From Christiangramia gaetbulicola (GTDB lineage Bacteria > Bacteroidota > Bacteroidia > Flavobacteriales > Flavobacteriaceae), in assembly GCF_003054225.1 (NCBI RefSeq), contig NZ_QBKQ01000004.1, positions 62,001 to 126,000 of the forward strand: a DNA stretch of 64,000 nucleotides, written 5' to 3'. Every line of letters starts with the position of its first letter. Within the stretch, counting starts at the first letter, position 1. Below are positions 35,184 through 42,876 of the stretch, in pieces. The notes below the pieces were generated by a model, which was not told the DNA's origin, did not search any database, and saw only the letters and a list, made by a program, of their open reading frames with translations. The position numbers and the translations under genes were made by a program.

Positions 35184-36383
35184 ATGAAAACTGTAGTAAT
35201 TGGAGGGAATTTCGCAGGTTTAACAGCCGCATTGGAATTAAAGAGAAAAGGAAAAAAAGAGCAGGAAGTTGTTGTAATAGACAAATCTACTGCCTTCCTT
35301 TTTATTCCGTCCCTGATATGGGTTCCATTTGGAAGAAGAGAGATCAAGGATATTTCGTTCCGCAAGGATGAACTTTTGAGAAAGAAAGGAGTCGAGTTCA
35401 TAAATGCTGAAGCAATTAAGGTAGTCCCTGCAGAAAATCTCGTGGTTACCAGTAAAGGCGAAGTAAATTATGATCAACTGGTGATCGCTACCGGACCAAA
35501 GGTGAAATATGATGTTGCGCCTGGGATTAAGGAATATGCCCATTATATAGGTACTCCTAAAGGAGCCATGGAAACACGAAAAGCTCTGGAGAAATTCAAA
35601 AAAGATCCAGGTCCTGTAGTGATTGGGGCAACTCAGAATGCTGGTTGTATGGGTGCGGCCTATGAATTCTTGTTTAATGTTGAAAAATGGCTTCGTGAAC
35701 AGAAGATCCGTGAAAAAGTGGATTTGTACTGGATCACTCCCGAAACCTTTTTAGGCCACTTTGGAATTGATGGAATAACAGGAGGGGAAACCATGTTGAA
35801 ATCTTTTATGAAGATGTTCCATATTCATTACAGAACAGAAGTGGGAGTGAAGGAAGTATTTAAAGACAGGGTAGAACTGACTACCGGTGAAATTCTGCCT
35901 AGCAAGTTCACCATGCTGATGCCTCCATTTGTGGGAGTTGATTTTGTAACTAATTCTCCTGCTCTTCATGCTACCGAGGCAGGATACATTCCGGTAACTA
36001 ATGGTTACAGGCACGTGGATCACCCCAACATCTGGGCGGCGGGAATCGCGGTAGATGTGAAATTGCCCTTCAAACCCGGTAAGATTCCGTTCTCTGGTCC
36101 TAAAACCGGTTATCCGTCAGATGAGACAGGAAAGATCGTGGCCGAGAATATTATCAGGTTGTCCAGAGGTAATACGAAACTAAAAGAAAAGGCGTGGGGT
36201 AAAATTCCCGGGATCTGCGTTATGGATGCGGGCAAAAAAGAAGTCATCATATTATCTGATACACTCTTTAAACCCAGAAAATTTGCGGTGATGATCCCAA
36301 ACGTACTTTACGATTTTTCTAAAGTGCTCTTCGAAAAATACTTTATGTGGAAAACAAAACGAGGATTGTCTTATTTACCTTGA
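35184..36383 (+). CDS. Sulfide:quinone oxidoreductase-like FAD flavoprotein
   Basis: 399-residue pyridine-nucleotide-disulfide-type flavoprotein. The N-terminal FAD-binding motif is GGNFAGLTAALEL, the second FAD contact is IWAAGIAV, and a C-terminal hydrophobic, basic region suits peripheral membrane attachment. Cys155 (QNAGCMGAAYEF) and Cys345 (PGICVMDAG) correspond to the redox cysteine pair of sulfide:quinone reductases; a third, accessory cysteine is absent. It would oxidise sulfide and reduce quinone, perhaps for detoxification. NDH-2-type activity is a less likely alternative given the cysteine pattern. It is a lone gene with a palindrome upstream. Confidence 0.82.
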   Translation: MKTVVIGGNFAGLTAALELKRKGKKEQEVVVIDKSTAFLFIPSLIWVPFGRREIKDISFRKDELLRKKGVEFINAEAIKVVPAENLVVTSKGEVNYDQLVIATGPKVKYDVAPGIKEYAHYIGTPKGAMETRKALEKFKKDPGPVVIGATQNAGCMGAAYEFLFNVEKWLREQKIREKVDLYWITPETFLGHFGIDGITGGETMLKSFMKMFHIHYRTEVGVKEVFKDRVELTTGEILPSKFTMLMPPFVGVDFVTNSPALHATEAGYIPVTNGYRHVDHPNIWAAGIAVDVKLPFKPGKIPFSGPKTGYPSDETGKIVAENIIRLSRGNTKLKEKAWGKIPGICVMDAGKKEVIILSDTLFKPRKFAVMIPNVLYDFSKVLFEKYFMWKTKRGLSYLP

Positions 36384-36411
36384 TCATCGGTTAGATTTTT
36401 AAATCGAGGTA

Positions 36412-36462
36412 TTAAAAAACCCCGAACTAAAAAAGTTCGGGGTTCTAAGGTGGTGCCTCCAG
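36412..36462 (-). repeat. 51-bp repeat, copy 1: tRNA-Phe 3' end plus terminator
   Basis: Identical to the copies at 36783-36833 and 37153-37203. On the minus strand it reads as the last 11 bases of tRNA-Phe (CTGGAGGCACC), a 9-nt linker, a 9-bp terminator stem (CCCCGAACT/AGTTCGGGG, 36420-36442) and a T-run. Here it follows GIY-YIG copy A, and beyond it the sequence is unique. Confidence 0.92.
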
Positions 36463-36487
36463 CCCCGAAGCATCGGGGGAACCAGGT

Positions 36488-36772
36488 TCAGGCTCTTTTT
36501 TCTAATATTTGATTTAAAATGGAGGGGTTGTTTATTACCTTTTCAATAAACGTCTTGCTTTTCATTCGTTTTATAAAACTCTCCAGATACAAAGCATTTT
36601 CCTTTGAATCTGTATTGAATGTCAATTTGATGGTCCAGTCATCAGCTGCATTCGTAAAGGCATTTTTAAAATGATGCTTATTATGGAGATCCAGACGAAT
36701 ATCGGCATCCGGTGTTTCTCCTGTATAATACTTATCTAGCCTTTCAGAATAGAGAATGTATAGGAAGTGCAT
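36488..36772 (-). CDS. GIY-YIG nuclease-domain protein, copy A
   Basis: 94-residue single-domain protein of the GIY-YIG superfamily (UPF0213/UvrC-N type). Motif positions: LYILYS near residues 4-9 and YYTGET at 15-20 (the GIY and YIG elements), Arg26 in DIRLDLHN, and Glu64 in YLESFIKR, so the usual catalytic residues appear present. No extra DNA-binding domain. It lies between two 51-bp tRNA-derived repeats, transcribed in the same direction as tRNA-Phe. It differs from copy B at 15 of 94 residues, without any frameshift, so both genes appear intact. Confidence 0.85.
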   Translation of the reverse strand: MHFLYILYSERLDKYYTGETPDADIRLDLHNKHHFKNAFTNAADDWTIKLTFNTDSKENALYLESFIKRMKSKTFIEKVINNPSILNQILEKRA

Positions 36773-36782
36773 AACTATAAAA

Positions 36783-36833
36783 TTAAAAAACCCCGAACTA
36801 AAAAAGTTCGGGGTTCTAAGGTGGTGCCTCCAG
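36783..36833 (-). repeat. 51-bp repeat, copy 2: tRNA-Phe 3' end plus terminator
   Basis: Identical to copies 1 and 3; terminator stem at 36791-36813. It lies between GIY-YIG copy B (upstream on the minus strand) and copy A. Next to it at 36834-36849 is a cassette-specific hairpin (CCCCGA/TCGGGG), also found beside copy 1. Confidence 0.92.
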
Positions 36834-36857
36834 CCCCGAAGCCTCGGGGGAACCAGT

Positions 36858-37142
36858 TCAGGCTCTTTTTTCTAATACTTGATTTAAAATTGAGGGATCG
36901 TTTATGACCTTTTCAATAAACTTTTTGCTTTTCATTCGTTTTATAAAAATTTCCAGAAAGACAGCATTTTCCTTTGAATCTGTTTGAAATTTCAATTTTA
37001 TGCTCCAGTCGTCAGCTGCATTCGTAAAGGCATTTTTAAAATGATGCTTATTATGGAGGTTCAGCCGAATATCTGGATCAGGTGTTTCTCCTGTGTAATA
37101 CCTATTTAATTTTTGGGAATAGAGAATGTAGAGGAAGTGCAT
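36858..37142 (-). CDS. GIY-YIG nuclease-domain protein, copy B
   Basis: 94-residue paralogue of copy A with the same motifs (LYILYS, YYTGET, Arg26, Glu64). The start is ATG at 37142. A longer frame reaches 37223 but would read through the terminator and into the tRNA antisense region, so it is rejected. It follows the intact tRNA-Phe gene and its terminator on the same strand. Small GIY-YIG proteins of this kind are common and mostly uncharacterised; the repeated tRNA setting hints at nuclease-driven insertion at the tRNA end, which is inference. Confidence 0.85.
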   Translation of the reverse strand: MHFLYILYSQKLNRYYTGETPDPDIRLNLHNKHHFKNAFTNAADDWSIKLKFQTDSKENAVFLEIFIKRMKSKKFIEKVINDPSILNQVLEKRA

Positions 37143-37152
37143 TGCTATAAAA

Positions 37153-37203
37153 TTAAAAAACCCCGAACTAAAAAAGTTCGGGGTTCTAAGGTGGTGCCTC
37201 CAG
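37153..37203 (-). repeat. 51-bp repeat, copy 3: real 3' end and terminator of tRNA-Phe
   Basis: The copy attached to the complete tRNA gene. The terminator stem is 37161-37183 with its T-run at 37155-37160 (minus strand). Being contiguous with the full tRNA it is probably the original, with copies 1 and 2 derived. Spacing between copies is 371 and 370 bp. Confidence 0.93.
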
Positions 37204-37264
37204 GAATCGAACCAGGGACACAAGGATTTTCAGTCCTTTGCTCTACCAACTGAGCTAAGGCACC
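37192..37264 (-). tRNA. tRNA-Phe (anticodon GAA)
   Basis: 73-nt cloverleaf on the minus strand. Acceptor stem GGTGCCT/AGGCACC is fully paired. The D-arm contains AGCTCAGTTGGTAGAGC, the anticodon loop is CTGAAAA (GAA, Phe) in the stem AAGGA/TCCTT, and the T-loop is TTCGATT. The T-stem CCTGG/CCTGG has a central U-U mismatch. The discriminator base is A. CCA is not fully encoded (genome reads CCT). Its last 11 bases are repeated twice downstream with its terminator. Confidence 0.96.
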
Positions 37265-37368
37265 AGTTGCTTTGTTAAGCGGTGGCAAATATAATTTCAT
37301 TTTTAGGAACTCACAAAGGAAATTTTAAAAAAATGCTTTTGTATTTTAGCTTTTCTAAGAAAATCTGA

Positions 37369-38100
37369 ATGAATTTAGTCATCGATGCCGGAAATACTTC
37401 AGTAAAGACTGCTGTTTTTCAAAACAATAGCTTGCTGGAAAAGCAGAATTTCCAGAAAGAAAATTTTTCAGAAGAATTTCAAAAGATTCTAAAAAAGTAT
37501 CCTCAAATCAACAAATCCATCATTTCAAGTGTTACTTCCGGGGAAAATGAAATGATTTCTGAGGTCAAAAAAGCATTTCCTGTGCTGGAATTGAATAATT
37601 CTACCCCGGTCCCTTTTGAAAATCGATACGCTTCGCCTGAAACTTTAGGAAAAGACAGGATCGCTTTAGTCGCTGCGGCGGTAAATTCCTTTCCCGGTAA
37701 AAACGCTTTGATCATCGATGCCGGTACCTGTATAACTTACGACATTAAAACCGCAGAAGAAATTTACTTAGGTGGGGCGATTTCTCCTGGTTTGAACATG
37801 AGATTTAAAAGTCTGCACAAGTTTACAGCGAATTTGCCGTTAGTTATTCCGAAGCCGGAAGCCGAATTAATAGGTAATACTACTCAAACCAGCATCTTAT
37901 CCGGAATTATTAATGGAATTAAAATGGAATTAAAAGGAACAGTAGAATCCTACAGCGCTCAATTTGAAGATTTAACAGTAATTTTTACAGGTGGGGATAG
38001 TCAAATTTTGTCTATACCATTAAAAAATAGCATATTTGCCAACTCAAATTTTTTGTTAGAAGGACTTAATTTCATTCTAGAATTTAACAATACTCAATGA
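37369..38100 (+). CDS. coaX: Type III pantothenate kinase
   Basis: 243-residue ASKHA-fold kinase for the first step of coenzyme A synthesis. Phosphate-binding motifs are VIDAGNTSVKTAVF at the N-terminus and IDAGTCITYD near residue 117. GKDRIALVAA and GGAISPGLNMR are also conserved in CoaX. The ATG at 37369 gives the expected N-terminus. Its stop overlaps the start of the next gene by 4 bases (ATGA), so it heads an operon with envelope genes. Confidence 0.95.
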   Translation: MNLVIDAGNTSVKTAVFQNNSLLEKQNFQKENFSEEFQKILKKYPQINKSIISSVTSGENEMISEVKKAFPVLELNNSTPVPFENRYASPETLGKDRIALVAAAVNSFPGKNALIIDAGTCITYDIKTAEEIYLGGAISPGLNMRFKSLHKFTANLPLVIPKPEAELIGNTTQTSILSGIINGIKMELKGTVESYSAQFEDLTVIFTGGDSQILSIPLKNSIFANSNFLLEGLNFILEFNNTQ

Positions 38101-39341
38101 TAAAACGATTTATAGTAATCGTAGCTTTATTTTCAGGTTTTATAGCCGAAGCACAGGAAAACGTTTCTTCGCCTTATTCATATTACGGCATTGGTTTAAC
38201 TAATTTTAAGGGTACCGTAGAGAATAGATCTATGGGAGGATTAAGTATCTTTGCAGATAGCATCCATATAAATATGCAGAATCCTGCTGCTTACGGAAGG
38301 TTAAAACTTACAAATTATGCGGTAGGAGCCAGTCATGATAGGATCAAATTGGAAACCGAAAGCGCCAGTGATAACGCTAAGATCACTTCGCTAGATTATC
38401 TTTCGTTAGCTTTTCCGGTTAGCGATAAGGTAGGAATAGGTTTGGGTGTTTTGCCTTATACCTCTGTAGGTTACCGCATCCTTGATATGGAAGAAGGTTC
38501 TGCTAGTTTACTAAATGGTAGAGGAGGTATGAACAGGGTTTTCCTTTCTGCCGGATGGGCTGTGACCAAGGATTTAAGTATTGGTGTGGATGCCGATTAT
38601 AACTTCGGGAATTTTCAGAATTCTCAAAGTATAAATCGTGAAGACTTGCAATATGGGACTACAGATGTAAATAGGTCTGATATTAAAGGATTTACCTTTA
38701 CCTTTGGAGCTAATTACCAGAAGGACCTTTCTGAGAAGTTGAGATTGCATGTTTCTTCTACATATGCGCCGGCAATGGACCTGGATTCTGAGAATTCCAG
38801 GGCTATTTCTACCGTTGATTTTTCTAATGGTGGCGGGCGTGTGATAGATTTTAGAGAACTGGATCTCAGCGATACCCAGTTTGAGTTTCCTTCAAAACTT
38901 AGCATAGGAGCAGGTCTTGGAGAGCTGAATAAGTGGTTTGTTGGGGCAGAATATGCCAGTGTAGGATCTTCTTCTTATGAAGATAGTTTTAGTTTTAGAG
39001 GGGATAATGGGGAATATGAAGATGCTTCACAATTATCTATTGGAGGATTTTATATTCCACAATATAATTCATTCTCAAGTTACTTTGAGAGAGTTGTTTA
39101 CAGGGCTGGATTCAGATATGATCAGACCGGTCTAATAGTAAATGAAGAATCGATAAATGAGTTTGGCATGTCTTTTGGATTAGGTTTGCCAGTTGGATCG
39201 AACTTCTCTAACATTAACCTCGGAATCGAGCTTGGACAAAGAGGAACCAAGGATTCGGGATTAATTCAGGAGAACTTTTTAAGACTGTCAATAGGACTTT
39301 CTTTAAATGACAAATGGTTCACGAAAAGAAAATTTGATTAA
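38097..39341 (+). CDS. Outer-membrane beta-barrel protein (OmpP1/FadL-like), function unknown
   Basis: 414-residue exported protein. The signal peptide (ending AEAQ) is followed by NVSSPYSYYGIGL, typical of a flavobacterial FadL/OmpP1-like porin family, then repeated amphipathic strands with many Gly/Ser-rich turns to the C-terminus. It overlaps coaX by 4 bases and precedes a TPR protein gene by 20 bases. An envelope role is likely given LptC downstream. Substrate unknown. Confidence 0.8.
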   Translation: MIKRFIVIVALFSGFIAEAQENVSSPYSYYGIGLTNFKGTVENRSMGGLSIFADSIHINMQNPAAYGRLKLTNYAVGASHDRIKLETESASDNAKITSLDYLSLAFPVSDKVGIGLGVLPYTSVGYRILDMEEGSASLLNGRGGMNRVFLSAGWAVTKDLSIGVDADYNFGNFQNSQSINREDLQYGTTDVNRSDIKGFTFTFGANYQKDLSEKLRLHVSSTYAPAMDLDSENSRAISTVDFSNGGGRVIDFRELDLSDTQFEFPSKLSIGAGLGELNKWFVGAEYASVGSSSYEDSFSFRGDNGEYEDASQLSIGGFYIPQYNSFSSYFERVVYRAGFRYDQTGLIVNEESINEFGMSFGLGLPVGSNFSNINLGIELGQRGTKDSGLIQENFLRLSIGLSLNDKWFTKRKFD

Positions 39342-39361
39342 CCACTTCAATAAACAATAAA

Positions 39362-40735
39362 ATGAAAAAAAGATTTATAGCACTACTTACAATTGCTTTG
39401 TCAGGTCTTGGATCAGTTAACGCTCAATCTGGAGATTGTGCAACAATGGCTGCCCTGGCCTATGATGATGCAAAAGCGAAAAATTACGAAGCGGCATATC
39501 CTGCTTTAACAAAAGTAAAGGAAGAGTGCCCTAAATATAGTCTTGCAACTTATCAATACCTGGAAAGAGCATTAGAATATAAGATTGAAAATGCTGAGCA
39601 GGGAGATAAAAAAGAATTAGTAGAGGAATTGATCGACGTTTGGGAAACCAGGCTGGAGCTTTACCCAACTAAAACTTCTAAAGGTAAGATCTATTCAGAT
39701 ATTGCTTTGTTGAAATTCGACAACAAGATCGGAGATAAGAATGAGCAGTATATGGCCTTTGATAAGGCTTATATTGAAGACAAGGATAACTTCAAGAGTC
39801 CAAAAGGTCTGTATGCTTATTTCGATCTAATGGCAGAAATGCAGGATGAAGGAGAGAAAACCCTTCAAGATGTTTTCGATAACTACGATAGAGTATTCGC
39901 TAAAATAGAGGAAGAAGAGAACGAAGCTGCTGAAAATCTTGCTCCGTTGTTGAAGAAGCAGGAAGATGGAGAAGCTCTTACTTCTAAAGAGGAAAAACAA
40001 ATTAAGTATGCAGAGATCAACCTTGCTAACTATAGTAAAGTTAAAGAGGCGATCAACGCTAAGCTTGGTGCGAGAGCAGATTGTGAAAACCTAATTCCTT
40101 TATATAAAAAGGATTTTGAAGCAAAGAAATCTGATGTTGCTTGGTTGAAGAATGCGAATGCCAGACTATCTGCTAAAGATTGTACAGAAGATCCATTGTT
40201 CATCCAGGTATCTGAAGCTCTACACAAATTAGAGCCTTCTGCAAAGTCAGCATACTCTTTAGGTCAGTTAGCTGAATCTGAAGGTAACAGTTCTAAGGCG
40301 CTTCAATATTACAACCAGGCTGCTGAGCTTGAAACTAACACTTCTGATAAAGCGAAGATCTATTACAGAATTGCGAACAACTACAAGGATAAAGGTAGTT
40401 TTGGTCAGGCAAGAAACTTTTACAACAAAGCACTTCAGGCTAAGCCTTCTTTAGGTAGTGCATACCTTCAGATCGCCAGCATGTATGCTCAGAGTGCGAA
40501 CAACTGTGGTGAAGATGCATTTAACAAAAGAGCGGTATACTGGTTAGCGGCAGATTATGCTTCTAAAGCTGCAAGAGTAGATCCATCTATCGCTAGTAAT
40601 GCGAACCAGGCTGCTGCTGCTTACAAAGGTAGAGCTCCGCAGAAGTCAGATGTATTCCAGTCTAGTAAGAATGCTGGAGACCCGATCTCTATTGGATGCT
40701 GGATAGGTGAGACTGTTCGTATCCCGAACCTATAA
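39362..40735 (+). CDS. Exported tetratricopeptide repeat protein
   Basis: 457-residue protein with a signal peptide (ending VNAQ). Helical pairs of TPR type are clearest at about residues 300-375 (SAYSLGQLAESEGNSSKALQ and IYYRIANNYKDKGSFGQARN). A Glu/Lys-rich stretch lies at about 175-215. Cysteines near the N-terminus (GDC) and elsewhere may form disulfides. Its stop is one base before the ATG of lptC, so they are coupled. TPR proteins act as scaffolds; a role in outer-membrane or LPS assembly is inferred from position only. Confidence 0.82.
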   Translation: MKKRFIALLTIALSGLGSVNAQSGDCATMAALAYDDAKAKNYEAAYPALTKVKEECPKYSLATYQYLERALEYKIENAEQGDKKELVEELIDVWETRLELYPTKTSKGKIYSDIALLKFDNKIGDKNEQYMAFDKAYIEDKDNFKSPKGLYAYFDLMAEMQDEGEKTLQDVFDNYDRVFAKIEEEENEAAENLAPLLKKQEDGEALTSKEEKQIKYAEINLANYSKVKEAINAKLGARADCENLIPLYKKDFEAKKSDVAWLKNANARLSAKDCTEDPLFIQVSEALHKLEPSAKSAYSLGQLAESEGNSSKALQYYNQAAELETNTSDKAKIYYRIANNYKDKGSFGQARNFYNKALQAKPSLGSAYLQIASMYAQSANNCGEDAFNKRAVYWLAADYASKAARVDPSIASNANQAAAAYKGRAPQKSDVFQSSKNAGDPISIGCWIGETVRIPNL

Positions 40736-40736
40736 G

Positions 40737-41306
40737 ATGAAACTCACATATAGCAATATAATTTCAGGCATTGTCACGCTCATAGGCGTGACAATGCTTT
40801 TTTCATGCGAAGGTAATCTACAGGAAGTAAGAGCCTTCAGTTTAGAGGAAGATGCTCCTCAATCGATCGCCGAAGGCATCAATTTAAAATTCACAGATTC
40901 GGGAAGGCTGGTTGCTACTCTTAAGAGTCCGAAAATGCTGGATTATACCAATAAATCTTTTCCTTACCGGGAATTTCCAGATGGAGTAGAAGTTGAGTTC
41001 TTTGATGAAGAGAACAAAAAAAATACGGTAACTGCAGATTATGGGATTGTTTACGAAAAGACAAACCTCATAGATCTACAGGGAGATGTAGTGATCCTTA
41101 CTGCAGATAGTACTAAATTAGAGGCCAGCCAGATCTTCTGGGATCAGGAAAGGAACTGGATCTTTACAGATAAACCCAATACCATAAGATTTCCAGACGG
41201 CTCTTATACAGATGATCTTGGTTTTGATTCTAATCAGGATTTCAGTAATTTTCGATCAAGAACCAATACTGGTATACAGATAATAGAAGAAGAAAAGGAT
41301 GAATAA
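40737..41306 (+). CDS. lptC: LPS export periplasmic protein LptC
   Basis: 189-residue protein of the LptC family, which bridges the inner-membrane LptBFG transporter and LptA. The N-terminal hydrophobic segment ends in a lipobox-like sequence (TMLFSC). The body contains the beta-jellyroll motif TVTADYGIVYEKTNLIDLQGDVVI, typical of LptA/LptC folds. I chose ATG 40737; a frame extending to 40707 would overlap the TPR gene. It overlaps the next small gene by 8 bases. LptC in Bacteroidota is often lipoprotein-like, unlike the membrane-anchored E. coli form. Confidence 0.88.
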   Translation: MKLTYSNIISGIVTLIGVTMLFSCEGNLQEVRAFSLEEDAPQSIAEGINLKFTDSGRLVATLKSPKMLDYTNKSFPYREFPDGVEVEFFDEENKKNTVTADYGIVYEKTNLIDLQGDVVILTADSTKLEASQIFWDQERNWIFTDKPNTIRFPDGSYTDDLGFDSNQDFSNFRSRTNTGIQIIEEEKDE

Positions 41307-41490
41307 ATTTTTTAGATATTTTGAATACGCCTACCTGTTCTTTGCAGCGTTCTTTCTGTTTGAAGCTATCAGGATATGGAATACCGAGAGAAACAGGTCT
41401 TATTTGTTCCTGTTTTTCGTCGCTATCGCCATCTTTATGTTCTTCTTTAAAAGACGTTTCAGGCGCAAATATGAAGATCGTAATAAATAG
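41299..41490 (+). CDS. Small membrane protein (63 residues), LptC-linked
   Basis: 63-residue protein with two short hydrophobic helices (about residues 9-26 and 34-52) and a basic C-terminus (KRRFRRKYEDRNK). It starts inside lptC (8-base overlap) and ends 5 bases before the next gene, so it is translationally coupled on both sides. I recognise no named family. Its presence in a run of envelope genes suggests an accessory membrane role. Confidence 0.75.
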   Translation: MNKFFRYFEYAYLFFAAFFLFEAIRIWNTERNRSYLFLFFVAIAIFMFFFKRRFRRKYEDRNK

Positions 41491-41495
41491 CCTAA

Positions 41496-42782
41496 ATGGA
41501 GGTTGATATACTTGTTATAGTTTGTTCATTACTGCTTTCCGCTTTCTTCTCTGGAATGGAGATCGCTTATGTTTCTTCGAATAAGATCTTTATAGAGATT
41601 GAAAAAAGGCAAAATGATTTTCTTGCCAAAGTCCTGAAAAGACTTACCAAAAAACCTTCGAAATTTATCGCGACTATGCTCGTAGGGAATAATATTGCCC
41701 TCGTGGTCTATGGTTTCTTTATGGGTGATCTTTTAATGACCTGGTTAACTGGTATAGATTCTCAAAGCGGATTTGTAAATTATATCATTACAGACCTGAG
41801 TCTACTAACCCAAACGGTGATCTCAACCTTGATCATATTACTTACTGCTGAGTTCCTGCCGAAAGTGATTTTTCAGATCTATGCGAATACGATGCTGAAG
41901 TTCTTTGCGGTGCCGGCCTATATTTTCTATTTGCTTTTCAGTTTTGTGTCTTCCTTCGTTATCTGGATTTCAGATATTATTCTGAAGCGATTCTTTAAGA
42001 CCGATGGAGATGAAGTTCAGCTTGCATTTAGTAAAGTTGAGCTGGGAAATTTCATTAGTGAGCAAATGGAAACCGTGGAGGAGCAGGATGATGTGGATAG
42101 TGAGATACAGATATTCCAGAATGCCCTGCAGTTTTCAGATATCAAAGCCAGGGAAGTGATGATCCCAAGAACAGAGATCATCGCCGTGGACCAGAACCAG
42201 GCGCCAAACGATCTTATCCAGACTTTTACCGAAACCGGGCTTTCTAAATTGCTGGTATATAATGACACTATAGACGATATTATTGGTTATGTGCATTCCT
42301 TTGAACTGTTCAAAAGACCAAAATCCATAAAATCTATCCTGTTGCCGGTCATTTTTGTACCCGAAACTATGTGGATCAAGGATGTGCTTAATATTCTTAT
42401 TAAAAAGAGAAAGAGCATTGCGGTGGTTATAGATGAGTATGGAGGTACGAGTGGAATGATGACCGTGGAAGATATCGTCGAGGAATTGTTCGGTGAAATT
42501 GAAGATGAACATGACTCAGCGGTTCTTATCGAGGAAAAACTGGAGGATGGGTATTTCAGATTTTCTGCCAGGCTGGAGGTAGACTACCTGAACGAAAACT
42601 ATAAAGTAGATATTCCCGTAGGCGAAAATTATGAAACCCTGAGTGGTTTTATTGTGAATCATACCGAAGAAATTCCGCAGCAGGGAGAGGTAATTCGCAT
42701 TGAAGATTTCGAAATAAAAATCATTGAGACTTCCAATACCAAAATCGAATTGGTGGAGCTGAAAATCGATCCTGAAGATTAA
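41496..42782 (+). CDS. CNNM/CorC-type membrane protein with CBS domains (hemolysin family)
   Basis: 428-residue protein. The N-terminal DUF21/CNNM domain has about four hydrophobic segments (ILVIVCSLLLSAFFSGMEIA onward). Two CBS domains follow at about residues 205-330 (VMIPRTEIIAVD and IAVVIDEYGGTSGMMTVEDI), and a C-terminal CorC/HlyC transporter-associated domain ends the protein. This family is implicated in Mg2+ or Co2+ homeostasis; the older hemolysin label is not meaningful. It is coupled to the small membrane gene by a 5-base gap. Confidence 0.9.
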   Translation: MEVDILVIVCSLLLSAFFSGMEIAYVSSNKIFIEIEKRQNDFLAKVLKRLTKKPSKFIATMLVGNNIALVVYGFFMGDLLMTWLTGIDSQSGFVNYIITDLSLLTQTVISTLIILLTAEFLPKVIFQIYANTMLKFFAVPAYIFYLLFSFVSSFVIWISDIILKRFFKTDGDEVQLAFSKVELGNFISEQMETVEEQDDVDSEIQIFQNALQFSDIKAREVMIPRTEIIAVDQNQAPNDLIQTFTETGLSKLLVYNDTIDDIIGYVHSFELFKRPKSIKSILLPVIFVPETMWIKDVLNILIKKRKSIAVVIDEYGGTSGMMTVEDIVEELFGEIEDEHDSAVLIEEKLEDGYFRFSARLEVDYLNENYKVDIPVGENYETLSGFIVNHTEEIPQQGEVIRIEDFEIKIIETSNTKIELVELKIDPED

Positions 42783-42876
42783 AGCTTGAAAGTTAAGAAT
42801 TTGCTAATTTTAAATTTTATTATTAGCCTAAAAACCTTATTTTCGCCCCCTATATTTTGACAAATTATACATTCAA

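Noticed and set aside
36412-37203. Three repeats at regular spacing as a CRISPR-like array
   Set aside because: Repeats are 51 bp with ~320-bp spacers that encode full genes, and no cas gene is near; the repeat is tRNA 3' end plus terminator.
36858-37223. Longer start for GIY-YIG copy B, extending to 37223
   Set aside because: It would begin inside the tRNA gene and read through the terminator, and the ATG at 37142 gives the same length as copy A.
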